A stretch of 64,000 nucleotides of DNA, taken from contig NZ_FPCC01000002.1 of the NCBI RefSeq assembly GCF_900116875.1, positions 186,001-250,000 of the forward strand, read 5' to 3'. Shown piece by piece: positions 36,887 to 45,906 of this stretch; the first letter of the stretch is position 1, and every line of letters starts with the position of its first letter. Source of the stretch: Butyrivibrio sp. INlla21 (GTDB taxonomy: Bacteria; Bacillota; Clostridia; Lachnospirales; Lachnospiraceae). The position numbers and the translations under genes were made by a program. Under the pieces are notes generated by a model. It saw nothing but the letters and a program-made list of their open reading frames with translations, did no database searches and had not been told where the DNA came from.

Positions 36887-38803
36887 TCAAAGTGCAGACT
36901 CGGCTATTTCAATTAACTTAACTCGTTTCTTCTTTTGTGTTGCCAAGATTTCTCTTACTCTACTTTCCGGGAGAGTAGTTAGTCCTTTCCTAAAGAGCGT
37001 TCCAGTATACTTATCCTTGAATTCCCTTACAACATTCACGGATAAATAATTCTCAATAGGAACCGGTTCTCTTTTGGGCGCAGGAGCCCCCAACATTTTC
37101 TTCCACTGATTAACAATAGCTTTATTATCATATTTGAAATCAAACTTGGGGATATTAAGGATCTTCTCGACGTCAAACTTCATATCAAAAGGCACAACAT
37201 ATCCATTCACGCCATCAACAAAACCTTCCTCAAACAACGATGCAAAGGGCGTTGCGAGAATTGGGGTATTAAGATTGAGGGCCTCAAGTATGCTCATTGA
37301 ATACGCCTCTTCATCACTCAACTGAACAAGGTAATCGGCCTTCTTGATAAATGTCTGAATGTTTGCTCTTGCACTCATATTGATAAAGTTTGCAGGAGGA
37401 TCCGGCAATCCCTTATCAGAAAAATTCAGCCACACAAACGGAATTCCTTTTTCGTTAAGCATTCGCGCAAGAGTTCTTATTCTGTGGTCATTCTTTCCTT
37501 TATCACTTACACCCATGCGAGTGGCAGACACTAGTAAAAGCTCCTTTGCTTCGGGGTAGGAGAGGTTGTGGATGACCGTTCCATTCTCTGCAATCTTTCC
37601 CCATGAATCTTTTGAAGCTTTAGATACATTTACAAGATAATCAGTGTTCTCTGGATGGAGCATTATCACTTTCTGCCTACAAGCATGACATACCTGAATT
37701 GATTTCTTATAAGTCACGTTCGGAGGAATCTTATCTGTAAGCCTATTAAGGATAATAGTGTCACACACGATAGACCTTTGGAGATCGTTCTTCATCACAC
37801 GAGCAACCTTTCTGAGACGGTCACACTGCATTGGATCAAATCTGTCGTACAACACAAGAATGTCATAGTGTTCTTTTAAGTGCTGGCAAGTATTGTAAAG
37901 GAACGTAGATATTCCACCAATCATATTGGCAAATTCACAATACAATACAACTTGCGCTCTAACAGGAACCTCTATTTTAGTAAACCTACTATACGGTTCA
38001 CCTTTTAAATAATGTCCCCAAATACTTATAGGCTTTGATATTTGGCAATACCTCCGCAATTCTGGCAAATCATTTTGTTCCGTAAGAAGCCACACCTCAT
38101 TGGTTTCGTCCTCTTTTTTTATAGCATCAATAAGCCAATTCATATTTGAAGTAACGTGCTTATAGTAATACACAACACGTTTAGTCTTCATCAGGCCCTT
38201 CTTGAACCGTTTTATTTTTGAGCCCGTCACAGCGGTGCGATAGTAATACATATAATCATAAATGACGGCCCGAGAAAATCTATTCGTTTTATCTAAATAT
38301 CCTATTTTTCTTGAAAAGTCCTCATCTTCAGTAGAATCTTTCTTTTCGTTAAAACGAATATCGCCAATAAACGATCTCTTGAACGCCCTTGTACATACCG
38401 AAGGATTTGATAAGTGGTCTGTTGGATTGTTTAATTTATGGTTGTGTTGAACTCCTTCAGTAGAAGACAGGGATTTCCAAGAAAACTCTATGACATCTGG
38501 CAGAGTCTTGGCAGCCTCCAAAATTTTCTTCACATAATAATCGGGGACAAGATCATCTGCGTCTACGAAAGAGACGTATTCACCCATGGCGTTATCCAAT
38601 CCAACATTTCGTGCAGTAGAGCACCCACCGTTTTCCTTACGGAATACCTTACACCATTTGTATTTGGTCTTAAAAGGCTTTTCACTTCCGTCGTCTACAA
38701 GCAAACATTCTATTTCATCTGTCATCTGAGGAGCGAGAACATCTAACAGCTCGTCAGTATATTCTTTTGCGTTATAGTATGGGATTATAATTGATAGTTT
38801 CAT
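36887..38803 (-). CDS. Bifunctional glycosyltransferase (GT2-like plus GT4-like)
   Basis: A 638-residue two-domain enzyme. Residues 1-220 are a GT2/GT-A domain: MKLSIIIPYYNAKEY, CLLVDDGS, NVGLDNAMGEYVSFVDADD with the metal-binding DAD. Residues about 285-600 are a GT-B domain of the GT4 type with SDEEAYSMSILEALNLNTPILAT. Such fusions add sugars to proteins or polymers in the cytoplasm. Its place inside the virion assembly operon suggests glycosylation of tail or capsid protein. The start has only AAGG nine nt upstream, derived from the end of the IscB element. Confidence 0.75.
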   Translation of the reverse strand: MKLSIIIPYYNAKEYTDELLDVLAPQMTDEIECLLVDDGSEKPFKTKYKWCKVFRKENGGCSTARNVGLDNAMGEYVSFVDADDLVPDYYVKKILEAAKTLPDVIEFSWKSLSSTEGVQHNHKLNNPTDHLSNPSVCTRAFKRSFIGDIRFNEKKDSTEDEDFSRKIGYLDKTNRFSRAVIYDYMYYYRTAVTGSKIKRFKKGLMKTKRVVYYYKHVTSNMNWLIDAIKKEDETNEVWLLTEQNDLPELRRYCQISKPISIWGHYLKGEPYSRFTKIEVPVRAQVVLYCEFANMIGGISTFLYNTCQHLKEHYDILVLYDRFDPMQCDRLRKVARVMKNDLQRSIVCDTIILNRLTDKIPPNVTYKKSIQVCHACRQKVIMLHPENTDYLVNVSKASKDSWGKIAENGTVIHNLSYPEAKELLLVSATRMGVSDKGKNDHRIRTLARMLNEKGIPFVWLNFSDKGLPDPPANFINMSARANIQTFIKKADYLVQLSDEEAYSMSILEALNLNTPILATPFASLFEEGFVDGVNGYVVPFDMKFDVEKILNIPKFDFKYDNKAIVNQWKKMLGAPAPKREPVPIENYLSVNVVREFKDKYTGTLFRKGLTTLPESRVREILATQKKKRVKLIEIAESAL

Positions 38804-38835
38804 TAATAATTACCTTGGCAAGCAAAGCGTGGAAA

Positions 38836-40393
38836 CCCACTACCTTTAGGTGGTGGGAGGAACGCTGTTTAGCTATGCCACTACCTTTCTCTCTATTAAA
38901 AAACCTTTTGTCATCTCAACTAATCTAAGTTTTTTGCAACTAATACTTCCTTTATTAACCTTTTCTCCATCAAGGGTTCGTATATCAAAGAAACCGCTTG
39001 TACGTCTACCAAATACAAAATAATTTTTCCCGTGATACTGAACCTTATCAAACAGTCTATAACCTTTTACAATATACTCAGCTTGATTTAGTTTCCTATT
39101 ACCACCTTTTAGAATTGACATTTTGTGTATCTGTCTATTATGGCAACGTACTTTCTTTTGATAATAAACTACTGTCTTGTTCCAAGGATGAATTGCTTCG
39201 GGATAATCACTTATACATCTCGCATCAATGTAATGCTCCTTTGGTAAGTTACGTGATATACGTGTGTTCTTTGTTATATACCCATAAGTCATATGGACAT
39301 TCGGATATATCTCCTTAAGTCTGTTATAGAAATTCCACCGCATAACATCCATAAAACTAGCATCTTTAAAACTTGTTCCACGCTTTATTGTTTTAGGAAG
39401 TTTGATATTTCCTTGGTGGTACTGCGAATGACAATACTCACACAAAGTTATAAGGTTATTTGGTGCATTACCGCCAGTCTTACGACTTTCAATATGATGT
39501 ACATTTAATACTTTGTCTTTTGATTTACCTTTACAACATTGGCAAGTATGATTATCTCGCCATAATACATATTCCCTTACATTCCAAAAATCTAATTGTT
39601 CTCCTTGCTGATACTCAATTCCTTGTATATCGGGATTCTTTATTTTCTGAATATCAAATTGTGCTGTTTCAACTGTTATCTTTGTTATTGGAAGTATCTT
39701 ATGTACATTGGCTATTACTGTAAGGTGTGCGTCAATCTTTTCTCTGATACTAGGTGCAAGCCATCCTTCACCTTTGCGTCTGTTATTAAATCTTGCCTTG
39801 CGATATCTTGTTTTTCGGTTACGTCTTGCTCTACGATTTTCCCTACGAGTAGATAACAGCTCCACGATGTCATTCCTAAGAGTTACATCGGCTTCGTAAA
39901 GAACTATTGCTCCGGTATTTTCTCCTTTGGTAGTAGCAGAAATACCAATATGTTTACTTCCTGCATCCACTCCCAGTGAAATAGGTTGTACTTCGTTATC
40001 ACATGGATATAAGAGTTGTATTGTAAACGGACAACGCTTTACTACTTTAGCCTTACCATTTTTCAGAAGCACACGCACTTTAGCATAGTTACTTGTAGGC
40101 ATTATAGGTTGTCCGTCTTGATTTGATACATATACCATTTCGTGTACTCCTTTCACATATTTTAATTACTCACTCCGAAGAGTGGTTAGTATACCATCGC
40201 CAATGTTAATAAGAGGTTTTGTATACTTATATCACTATCCCTACCACATAGGATTGTTTAAATATAAGCCGTAGTGTTTGGAACTTGGTATTACATCCCA
40301 AAGTACCTATATATTCTCTCTTAACGTAGTCCTCGTAGGACTTAGGCTAGTCAACTTGTGGCTTTTGCAGGCCACGTACCTTTAGGTGCGTGG
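38836..40393 (-). mobile_element. IscB-encoding IS200/IS605-like element
   Basis: Bounded by hairpins that share the core ACCT-TTAGGT: CCCACTACC/GGTGGTGGG at 38836-38857 (after iscB) and CCACGTACC/GGTGCGTGG at 40372-40393 (before it). No TnpA transposase is present, so movement would depend on a helper. It lies between the resolvase and glycosyltransferase genes in late-gene orientation. True edges may lie up to about 20 nt beyond the hairpins. Confidence 0.75.
38873..40138 (-). CDS. iscB: IscB RNA-guided nuclease (RuvC + HNH)
   Basis: A 421-residue protein with the whole IscB plan: PLMP domain (DGQPIMPTSNYAKVRVLLKNGKA), RuvC-I Asp58 in LGVDAGSKHIGIS, Arg-rich bridge helix (100-122), RuvC-II Glu157 in TVETAQFD, HNH with His214-His215 and two Cys pairs (199/202, 233/236), and RuvC-III His302/Asp305 in HYIDARCIS. 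All catalytic residues are present. IscB is the ancestor of Cas9 and cuts double-stranded DNA guided by an omega RNA. I chose ATG 40138, eight nt after AAAGGAG; a GTG at 40156 is also possible. Confidence 0.95.
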   Translation of the reverse strand: MVYVSNQDGQPIMPTSNYAKVRVLLKNGKAKVVKRCPFTIQLLYPCDNEVQPISLGVDAGSKHIGISATTKGENTGAIVLYEADVTLRNDIVELLSTRRENRRARRNRKTRYRKARFNNRRKGEGWLAPSIREKIDAHLTVIANVHKILPITKITVETAQFDIQKIKNPDIQGIEYQQGEQLDFWNVREYVLWRDNHTCQCCKGKSKDKVLNVHHIESRKTGGNAPNNLITLCEYCHSQYHQGNIKLPKTIKRGTSFKDASFMDVMRWNFYNRLKEIYPNVHMTYGYITKNTRISRNLPKEHYIDARCISDYPEAIHPWNKTVVYYQKKVRCHNRQIHKMSILKGGNRKLNQAEYIVKGYRLFDKVQYHGKNYFVFGRRTSGFFDIRTLDGEKVNKGSISCKKLRLVEMTKGFLIERKVVA

Positions 40394-40400
40394 TAATTGA
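40157..40400 (-). ncRNA. IscB omega RNA
   Basis: IscB omega RNAs are encoded directly upstream of iscB. This 240-nt stretch has no reading frame and several helices: the left-end hairpin (40372-40393), AGTCCTACGAGGACT near 40340, and CCACTCTTCGGAGTGAG about 30 nt before the start codon, similar in type to the terminal hairpin of characterised IscB omega RNAs. The guide would lie at the 5' end, in the flank just beyond 40393. Exact ends are uncertain. Confidence 0.65.
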
Positions 40401-40421
40401 CATTCTTTTTTCCTTTTGTTC

Positions 40422-40859
40422 TTATTTTTCTATGCTTGTTATAGTTATTTCTGTACGAGGCATGTCCTTGTCATACCCGGTACATAGCTCCAAAGATACA
40501 AGATGTTCACCATCATCATCTACAATAAATCCAGCCTCAGTCATTCCATCTAAAATAAATTTCGGAACCGTATTGTCGGGATCTATTCTTCTTTTTGTCG
40601 GCATATATGTTTTGAAAGTCATCCTAAAAGTAGTGAGCTTCAAGTCTGACAAATTATTTTCTGATATAACCCACTCAATGAAGTCTTTCCATTTCTGTTT
40701 AAGATCATTCATCTGAGGTCGTTTCATTACAAACCATGTGTTAATAGAGGGATGATATGGATGTTCGATAGGTTTCTTACGAGCCTTCGTATGCACTTTA
40801 AAATATTCTTCCGCATATCTATCAACATCAGACTGCGTGATTACAATCTTATATTCCAT
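40422..40859 (-). CDS. rusA: RusA-family Holliday junction resolvase
   Basis: A 145-residue protein with the RusA signature: RRIDPDNTVPKFILDGM (Asp93, Asp95, Asp104) followed by IVDDDGEHLVSLE. RusA resolves Holliday junctions and branched phage DNA; in phages it may clear branches before packaging. Location among late genes, rather than with replication genes, suggests action at packaging. Confidence 0.85.
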   Translation of the reverse strand: MEYKIVITQSDVDRYAEEYFKVHTKARKKPIEHPYHPSINTWFVMKRPQMNDLKQKWKDFIEWVISENNLSDLKLTTFRMTFKTYMPTKRRIDPDNTVPKFILDGMTEAGFIVDDDGEHLVSLELCTGYDKDMPRTEITITSIEK

Positions 40860-40879
40860 TTATCCCTCCCTCATTAAAT

Positions 40880-40908
40880 ACAAAAGCGGCCCATATCAGA
40901 CCGCTTTA
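40880..40908 (-). terminator. Hairpin between small genes
   Basis: AAAGCGG (minus) pairs with CCGCTTT across 40883-40907, but only a short T run follows. It may attenuate transcription or stabilise mRNA. Confidence 0.5.
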
Positions 40909-40910
40909 TA

Positions 40911-41123
40911 TTACTTCAACTTATATTGTCTATACATTTCGTATAATTCTTTCGTGTCTTGTTTCAAGAAAATCATTACAAGATTCTCATCACTTACATA
41001 CATATCTATAGGATATGCACCATGTTTTATGAACAAAAACTGTTCATACCTGTCTACGATCCTTACAACCTCTCTTGAATGATAGAACTTTGTTTGGAAC
41101 GCAGGTTTTACCAGCTCATTCAT
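40911..41123 (-). CDS. Small hypothetical protein
   Basis: A 70-residue protein starting MNELVKPAFQTKFYHSREVVRIVDRYEQFLF. Alpha/beta composition, no known motif. It lies between two hairpins and is probably translated separately from the structural genes. Confidence 0.5.
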   Translation of the reverse strand: MNELVKPAFQTKFYHSREVVRIVDRYEQFLFIKHGAYPIDMYVSDENLVMIFLKQDTKELYEMYRQYKLK

Positions 41124-41143
41124 TTTGTTGTCCTTTCAGTCCA

Positions 41144-41193
41144 TAAAAAAAAGAGGAAACAACCATTTGTCTCTACGGATGTTTCCTCTTTTT
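41144..41193 (-). terminator. Strong terminator
   Basis: AAGAGGAAACA and TGTTTCCTCTT form an 11-bp stem across 41151-41190, followed by eight T residues on the minus strand. It lies after the zinc-ribbon gene. Confidence 0.85.
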
Positions 41194-41692
41194 AAAATCC
41201 TATATCCGTATTACGTTTTCTATATTTCTTTTTACCGCTACGGGTTTTTCTCGAAGAACTCTGAGTTTCAACAACCGGTTCTATCTTTTCGGGTTCATCA
41301 TTTTTTAAATATTCAACCTTTGGCTCTTCAGCCTTGGGTTCATCAATTGTAGGCTCGACATTATAAATATGAGGAGCTGAAGGATCTACTTTTTCAACAA
41401 CCGTCTTTACAGTTTCAGCTGTAGGAGTTGGCTTAAAGACTTTATCTAACGTAGCAACGATGCCACTATTAAATGTTGAATAGTCTTTAATGTTGTTTTC
41501 TTTAAGGACCTTCTTTACTTGTTCGGCTGTAGCTCTGCCAACATTGTAAGCAGCGACTATATTAAATACTGCAAGACACTCTTTTGTGTCCGTGAGGTTC
41601 TTCCATAGTTCATCACTCTTAGACCCACAATGAGGGCAATATTCATATTCCTTGCCACAACACTTACAAATTCTTTTACTCTTTAGTGACAT
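41192..41692 (-). CDS. Zinc-ribbon protein with charged tail
   Basis: A 166-residue protein from the ATG of MSLKSKRICKCC (AAAGGA upstream). The N-terminus has CKCCG and CPHCG, a rubredoxin-like zinc ribbon. The middle is helical and the tail is Glu/Pro/Val-rich ending RKTRSGKKKYRKRN, similar to other tails in this phage. It follows the major tail protein. It could be an assembly factor or a nucleic-acid-binding protein. Confidence 0.55.
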   Translation of the reverse strand: MSLKSKRICKCCGKEYEYCPHCGSKSDELWKNLTDTKECLAVFNIVAAYNVGRATAEQVKKVLKENNIKDYSTFNSGIVATLDKVFKPTPTAETVKTVVEKVDPSAPHIYNVEPTIDEPKAEEPKVEYLKNDEPEKIEPVVETQSSSRKTRSGKKKYRKRNTDIGF

Positions 41693-41705
41693 AATTTTTC
41701 CTTTC

Positions 41706-41735
41706 AAAAATAGGAGAGAGCCGTAGCCCTCTCCT
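41706..41735 (-). terminator. Hairpin after the major tail protein gene
   Basis: GGAGAG/CTCTCC stem with GC-rich top (41713-41734), then TATTTTT on the minus strand. Confidence 0.7.
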
Positions 41736-41745
41736 TGTTTGCTTA

Positions 41746-41842
41746 TTAAGCACTAACTGTTCCGTTTGAATAAGGGAACTGTGTGTCGTACTCATCTGAA
41801 TCCTCAGCGAGTGCAACATAGAACAGAAGCTGTTCCTTACCG
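41746..41842 (-). CDS. Major tail protein, exon 2
   Basis: A 97-nt exon coding GKEQLLFYVALAEDSDEYDTQ and a short tail ending SNGTVSA, then TAA. Joined to exon 1 it gives KMV-GKEQLLFYVALAED. Without it the protein ends abruptly in intron sequence. The combined 849 nt are exactly 283 codons (282 residues). Confidence 0.85.
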
Positions 41843-42269
41843 CAATCTGTTATCTTTAGATGAAGTCGTTACTTTCATCTGTGCATACGCACCACAGGCT
41901 TTCGCCATGTGCAGAGACTATATCATCACCCATCACTGGGGCACACCACTTCGATGGCACTTGCCATCTACTCTCCTTAACGGAGATAGTCGTTGAACCT
42001 TCCCTTTCGGGCTTGGCTGCTGATTTTCCATTGTTTGAGTGTTTAGGATTTAACCTTGCACTATCCAAGCAATTCTTTCTACTTTCGCAACCTTACCATC
42101 TGTGCATACATTATAACATATACTGTTAATTTATGATAGCATACACTCTGTTTTGGTTTGCCTGGCTTTAGGAACTTCCAGCAATTCAATGTGTCATTTT
42201 TTCATACCGATTACTCGATACGGGATCTATACTTTGGTTGTTCATCGTTGTACCTCCATTGATTATGCA
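41843..42269 (-). ncRNA. Group I intron in the major tail protein gene
   Basis: 427 nt, no ORF. AAAATCAGCAGCCAAGCCC (Q), GGTTCAACGACTATC (R) and GATGATATAGTCTCTGC (S) are textbook group I core elements. The upstream exon ends in T (ATGGT) and the intron ends ...AGATTG, the same last four bases as the terminase intron. The insertion is near the 3' end of the gene. Confidence 0.9.
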
Positions 42270-43021
42270 ACCATTTTTGAATCCTTAAATGCTGTTCCAG
42301 AGAAGCTCTGAGCACTCTCTGTATCAAGAGTCCAGTCAAAGTCAGGAGACATCTGGAAGCGAGGGAATACGATGTAAAGAGCACGTACTGTCTCGGGATC
42401 ACAAACGTCAGAGCAAAGTACACGGAATGTAGCTTTGCACTCCTTCGGGAACTCAGATGCATACTGGTTAACTCTAACGGCAGTCTTTCCTGTAGCAACC
42501 TGATAATCATACTTGATCTGAATTGTAGCTGTTGCGTTTGTAGGAGCGGTAAGAGTTGTCACTCCGTCAACAGTTGTAAGTACGTATGTATCATCGGCTG
42601 CTGCTGCACCTGCAGTGTAAGGAGCATCTGTGTTAGGAAGACCATTGTCATATGTTCCATATACCATCACTGTACCCTCGATAGGTGTCTCGGGAAGAGT
42701 AATGGGTGATTCTGATGCGTTAAGCATAAGGATACGAGGAAGAACAACGTTCTCGTTAACAACCTTATCAGAACCTGTCTGAATAGACATGAGGTTGAGC
42801 GAAAGAACAGCATTCTCTCCGGTAACCTCAACTGACTTTGATGTGTAGTATCTCTTAATAAGAGCACCCTGAGCATCAGTCTTGTCTTTTGTCTCAGAAG
42901 TTGTGTTTACGCCAAAGTTCTGAACCTGATCAAGGCATGCAAGAAGATTGAGATTCTTGTCCTCAAACCAAGCATCATAAACTCTGTCGATTACGAGTTT
43001 ATCAAGATTTAATGTAGGCAT
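42270..43021 (-). CDS. Major tail (tube) protein, exon 1
   Basis: 752 nt from MPTLNLDKLVIDRVYDAWFEDKNL. The internal domain contains an Ala/Thr-rich bacterial Ig-like or linker stretch (PNTDAPYTAGAAAADDTYVLTT), then TIQIKYDYQVATGKTAVRVNQYASEFPKECKATFRVLCSD, typical tail tube strands. Position after connector genes and before chaperones fits the tail tube subunit. Abundantly made protein, so intron splicing must be efficient. Confidence 0.75.
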
Positions 43022-43035
43022 AACCTTCTCCTTTC

Positions 43036-43071
43036 AAAAATAAAGAAGTAGCCACACGGACTACTTCTTTT
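43036..43071 (-). terminator. Hairpin before the major tail protein gene
   Basis: AAAGAAGTAG and CTACTTCTTT form a 10-bp stem (43042-43070), followed by ATTTTTG on the minus strand. As it separates the preceding genes from the major tail gene, it may set a transcription ratio or an RNA end. Confidence 0.7.
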
Positions 43072-43846
43072 TAACTGTTTTTGTTATTAGCTTTTTGCCT
43101 TTCGGCTTATACTTCTCCTCGGAATAGGTCCAATCAAAAGCTTTGGAATCTATTCCAGAAGTATCCATGAAACCACTCATACTTCCTTGCATAAGAGCCA
43201 TTGCTGACTTCTTACCGCATATCTGCGTAAATGATTTCATAAGTTGATATATTGTTATTTCATATACTGTCTTATACGTATATGAAAACTCCTCAGTATT
43301 AACCAAAGAGATTAAGATACCATCAAGCATTGATTCTGATTCTTTATTCTTATTCCTTTCCCTCGCTCTGCGATCATCCATAATGAGAAGTTTCGCAGTG
43401 GATTTATTGGCGGCCTTCTTTCCCGAATGGTGGAAGTTCACCATTTCCCTTACATAAGCAATGACTTCATGGTATACTGCCTCGTCAAATATGTATCCAT
43501 CTGATTCTCTATACAAGACATACTCAAGTACGCCATTATTGTCTCTCTTTTGGAGAGTAAATTCTGAGAAATCAAAGTCACCAAATATAAGCTTCGTGGC
43601 TTCTTTATCCATTACCTGTACAACAGAAAGAAAATATTGCCAATCAGATACCGTCATAAAATCAATACCCATGTCATCAAGCATTGCCGGCCTATCATAT
43701 GCAGCGGAGCACATGCTCCAAAAGATTCCGAAGAATTTCTCTTCGTCAAAATCTATAATTTCATTTATGGTCGGTTGCCTTAGGGTTATCTTTTCATTTA
43801 TGACTATAGGATCTCCTCGGAGAATCTTAGACTTGTTAATTGCCAA
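43061..43846 (-). CDS. Head-tail region protein of unknown function
   Basis: A 261-residue protein beginning MAINKSKILRGDPIVINEKITLRQPTINEIIDFDEEKFF. This start pattern recurs in Firmicute phages just before the major tail protein, and an assembly chaperone or connector role has been suggested for similar proteins. The rest is helical, with a basic tail KPKGKKLITKTVKKK. It overlaps the upstream gene by 11 bp. Confidence 0.55.
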   Translation of the reverse strand: MAINKSKILRGDPIVINEKITLRQPTINEIIDFDEEKFFGIFWSMCSAAYDRPAMLDDMGIDFMTVSDWQYFLSVVQVMDKEATKLIFGDFDFSEFTLQKRDNNGVLEYVLYRESDGYIFDEAVYHEVIAYVREMVNFHHSGKKAANKSTAKLLIMDDRRARERNKNKESESMLDGILISLVNTEEFSYTYKTVYEITIYQLMKSFTQICGKKSAMALMQGSMSGFMDTSGIDSKAFDWTYSEEKYKPKGKKLITKTVKKK

Positions 43847-44387
43847 TCCTCAATCCTCCTTGTTTTCCATAAAGCGAGTTAAGCGTCTGCTGTTCAAAGA
43901 CTAACGTTCTGCACGCATAGTCAGTGTCAACAACGCTTGGCTTATCGGACATCAACTTAAGTTGAGTTCCAAAGATATTAGATCCTTGAAACATGTCAAT
44001 AAGCACAGCTGCTATAAGGTCATGCCTTGCTGTACTTGTGTACTTTTCGGTAATGTCCTTCTGATGACAAAGAATATAGAATATTACTTGCTGGTTTTTT
44101 ATAACTGAGTTATACCTTGAAACCTCTTCAAAAGATGTTTCAAAGCAGATAAAGTTCTTTACCTCGGACTGAGTAGGATTCACCATATAATATGGCAGAA
44201 TGTTGGTATCAAGGTATTCATCGCTATCTGCGTCAGCCTTTTCAAGTTCTTCGTTATGGAGCAGATAGATTATCTTATTATTGTTAATAAGCATTTCCTT
44301 GATAACTTGCTTATACCGGATATCATCTTCATCTGGAATATTTCTGTAGGCACGCAATTCGGCAATCTCTTTTTCAGTTAATTCCAT
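43836..44387 (-). CDS. Head-tail connector-region protein
   Basis: A 183-residue protein (MELTEKEIAELRAYRNIPDEDDIRYKQVIKEML). Mixed alpha/beta with NFICFETSFEEVSRYNSVIKNQQVIFYILCHQKDI, a pattern resembling tail terminator or neck proteins. GGAGG lies before the start. Position between capsid and tail genes supports a connector role. Confidence 0.55.
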   Translation of the reverse strand: MELTEKEIAELRAYRNIPDEDDIRYKQVIKEMLINNNKIIYLLHNEELEKADADSDEYLDTNILPYYMVNPTQSEVKNFICFETSFEEVSRYNSVIKNQQVIFYILCHQKDITEKYTSTARHDLIAAVLIDMFQGSNIFGTQLKLMSDKPSVVDTDYACRTLVFEQQTLNSLYGKQGGLRIGN

Positions 44388-44400
44388 TTAGATCACCTCC

Positions 44401-45576
44401 TTATAAACCTGTGATGCTGAGTTCTATACTGTCAGATACTGTTCCCGAAGTAAACTTAACAGTAAGTATCTTTCCAATATAGGCATCAGTCCCTATGAAT
44501 TTGATAGACCGTTCATTCTTTTCAAGTCCATCGGAAACTTCTTCAATAAACAACGATACGTCTGTACCGTCTACATAATAATTCCAATTACCTTCTTTAA
44601 ATTCCGTAGACTCACCGTTCTTATAAAACGTAACTGATAACCGTTTATAGCCACCATCTATTTTGATGCGCTTATTACCAACAACGGATAACTCACAAGT
44701 AACATCCGAATAATCCGGCTGATCTTCTGGGGCAATCCCGTCTACATAATAGTCGGCCCACATACCTATTACATTTCCGTCAGCATCCTTCTCCACATAA
44801 TCTCTATGAGGATCAAATACATCCTGCGCAAACGTAAGACCACATATGCCTTTATTGGCTATGCGATTAGGCTTTGTTATCACCCACGCTCTTGGCTCAG
44901 TTAAAACCTTATTGTCTATAATCATTCTCTGATTATAGAAAAGCTTTTCAGTTTCTCGCGTAAGTGGAAGCAAACATTTCTGTTGGTCTTCCGGGCTCTC
45001 TATTTTATAGTCAACCCAGACACCGCTGTTGTAAGAATTTTGACTTCTGAGGACACCAGCCATCTGCATTTTCTTGTTGTCTATAACCCACTGAAAAACA
45101 TAATCACATCTAAGAAGTTCAAAATCGGAGAACTGAACGTCATTATAATCTGCTTTGCTAACTACAAGCCAACGGTTATAGCGACCTTTACTATCCGGGA
45201 TATCGACGTACAAACCTATTGGGAAAGTGGCGCCATATCTGTCTTCAAACTTTTCTTTGTAATAAGGGATCACATCTTCAGATTGAGATGGACGAAACTG
45301 CAAATGATAGCTGATAGTATCTTTCGCAAGAGTCTGTTTTGTGTGAGCAATGAATTTAATGCTAATTGGAATTTTCTTTTCGTCTTGTTCGGGATGAAGA
45401 TCATCTAGCTGAGTTATATGATTGTCATGGTCGAAGTCATAGAAATAGGCAACCCGAGTATCTATATCATTATCCCATGTTGCCTCCATAACCATATCGG
45501 AATCAGCTTTATGAGTTTGTCCCACGGTAAGACCACCGTGTAGTTTTTTAAATGTTTCAAAAGAAGGCATTCTCAC
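44401..45576 (-). CDS. Neck/head structural protein with Ig-like C-terminus
   Basis: A 391-residue protein. The first 250 residues include a mixed domain with DIPDSKGRYNRWLVVSKADYNDVQF. The last 90 (CELSVVGNKRIKIDGGYKRLSVTF, ending IELSITGL) look like a bacterial Ig-like domain that could bind surfaces. It overlaps the next gene by 4 bp. Probably a virion component. Confidence 0.55.
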   Translation of the reverse strand: MRMPSFETFKKLHGGLTVGQTHKADSDMVMEATWDNDIDTRVAYFYDFDHDNHITQLDDLHPEQDEKKIPISIKFIAHTKQTLAKDTISYHLQFRPSQSEDVIPYYKEKFEDRYGATFPIGLYVDIPDSKGRYNRWLVVSKADYNDVQFSDFELLRCDYVFQWVIDNKKMQMAGVLRSQNSYNSGVWVDYKIESPEDQQKCLLPLTRETEKLFYNQRMIIDNKVLTEPRAWVITKPNRIANKGICGLTFAQDVFDPHRDYVEKDADGNVIGMWADYYVDGIAPEDQPDYSDVTCELSVVGNKRIKIDGGYKRLSVTFYKNGESTEFKEGNWNYYVDGTDVSLFIEEVSDGLEKNERSIKFIGTDAYIGKILTVKFTSGTVSDSIELSITGL

Positions 45577-45905
45577 ACCTCCTTTATACTCTCAACTTCC
45601 TTGCCAGCTGTAAGAATAAGTCTGCGATAGACCTTAAAGTCATACTCATTACCCTTTTGATATTCCTCAAGGGCAGCTTTAAGTCTGCAGCTTATTGACA
45701 CAACCTCGGTGGGATGATTGAGAAGATCATTAAATCCCGCAAGCATTCGTAAAATATCATCGAATGCTGCAGGGACATTAACGCTTTTATATTGTCCTTG
45801 GGTTTCGGGATCCACAACTATGAGCAGAAAAAAGATTTTCTTTTGTATTAAATGCTTGATGTCAGCAACCTGATTTGGAGTAAATTCACCATATTCATAT
45901 ACCAT
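45573..45905 (-). CDS. Small connector-region protein
   Basis: A 110-residue protein. I chose the ATG of MVYEYGEFTPNQVADIKHLI because GGAG lies eight nt before it and the upstream stop codon TGA is 1 nt away, favouring coupled translation; longer frames reach 45941. Mostly helical. Likely a head-tail joining subunit by position. Confidence 0.5.
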   Translation of the reverse strand: MVYEYGEFTPNQVADIKHLIQKKIFFLLIVVDPETQGQYKSVNVPAAFDDILRMLAGFNDLLNHPTEVVSISCRLKAALEEYQKGNEYDFKVYRRLILTAGKEVESIKEV

Positions 45906-45906
45906 A

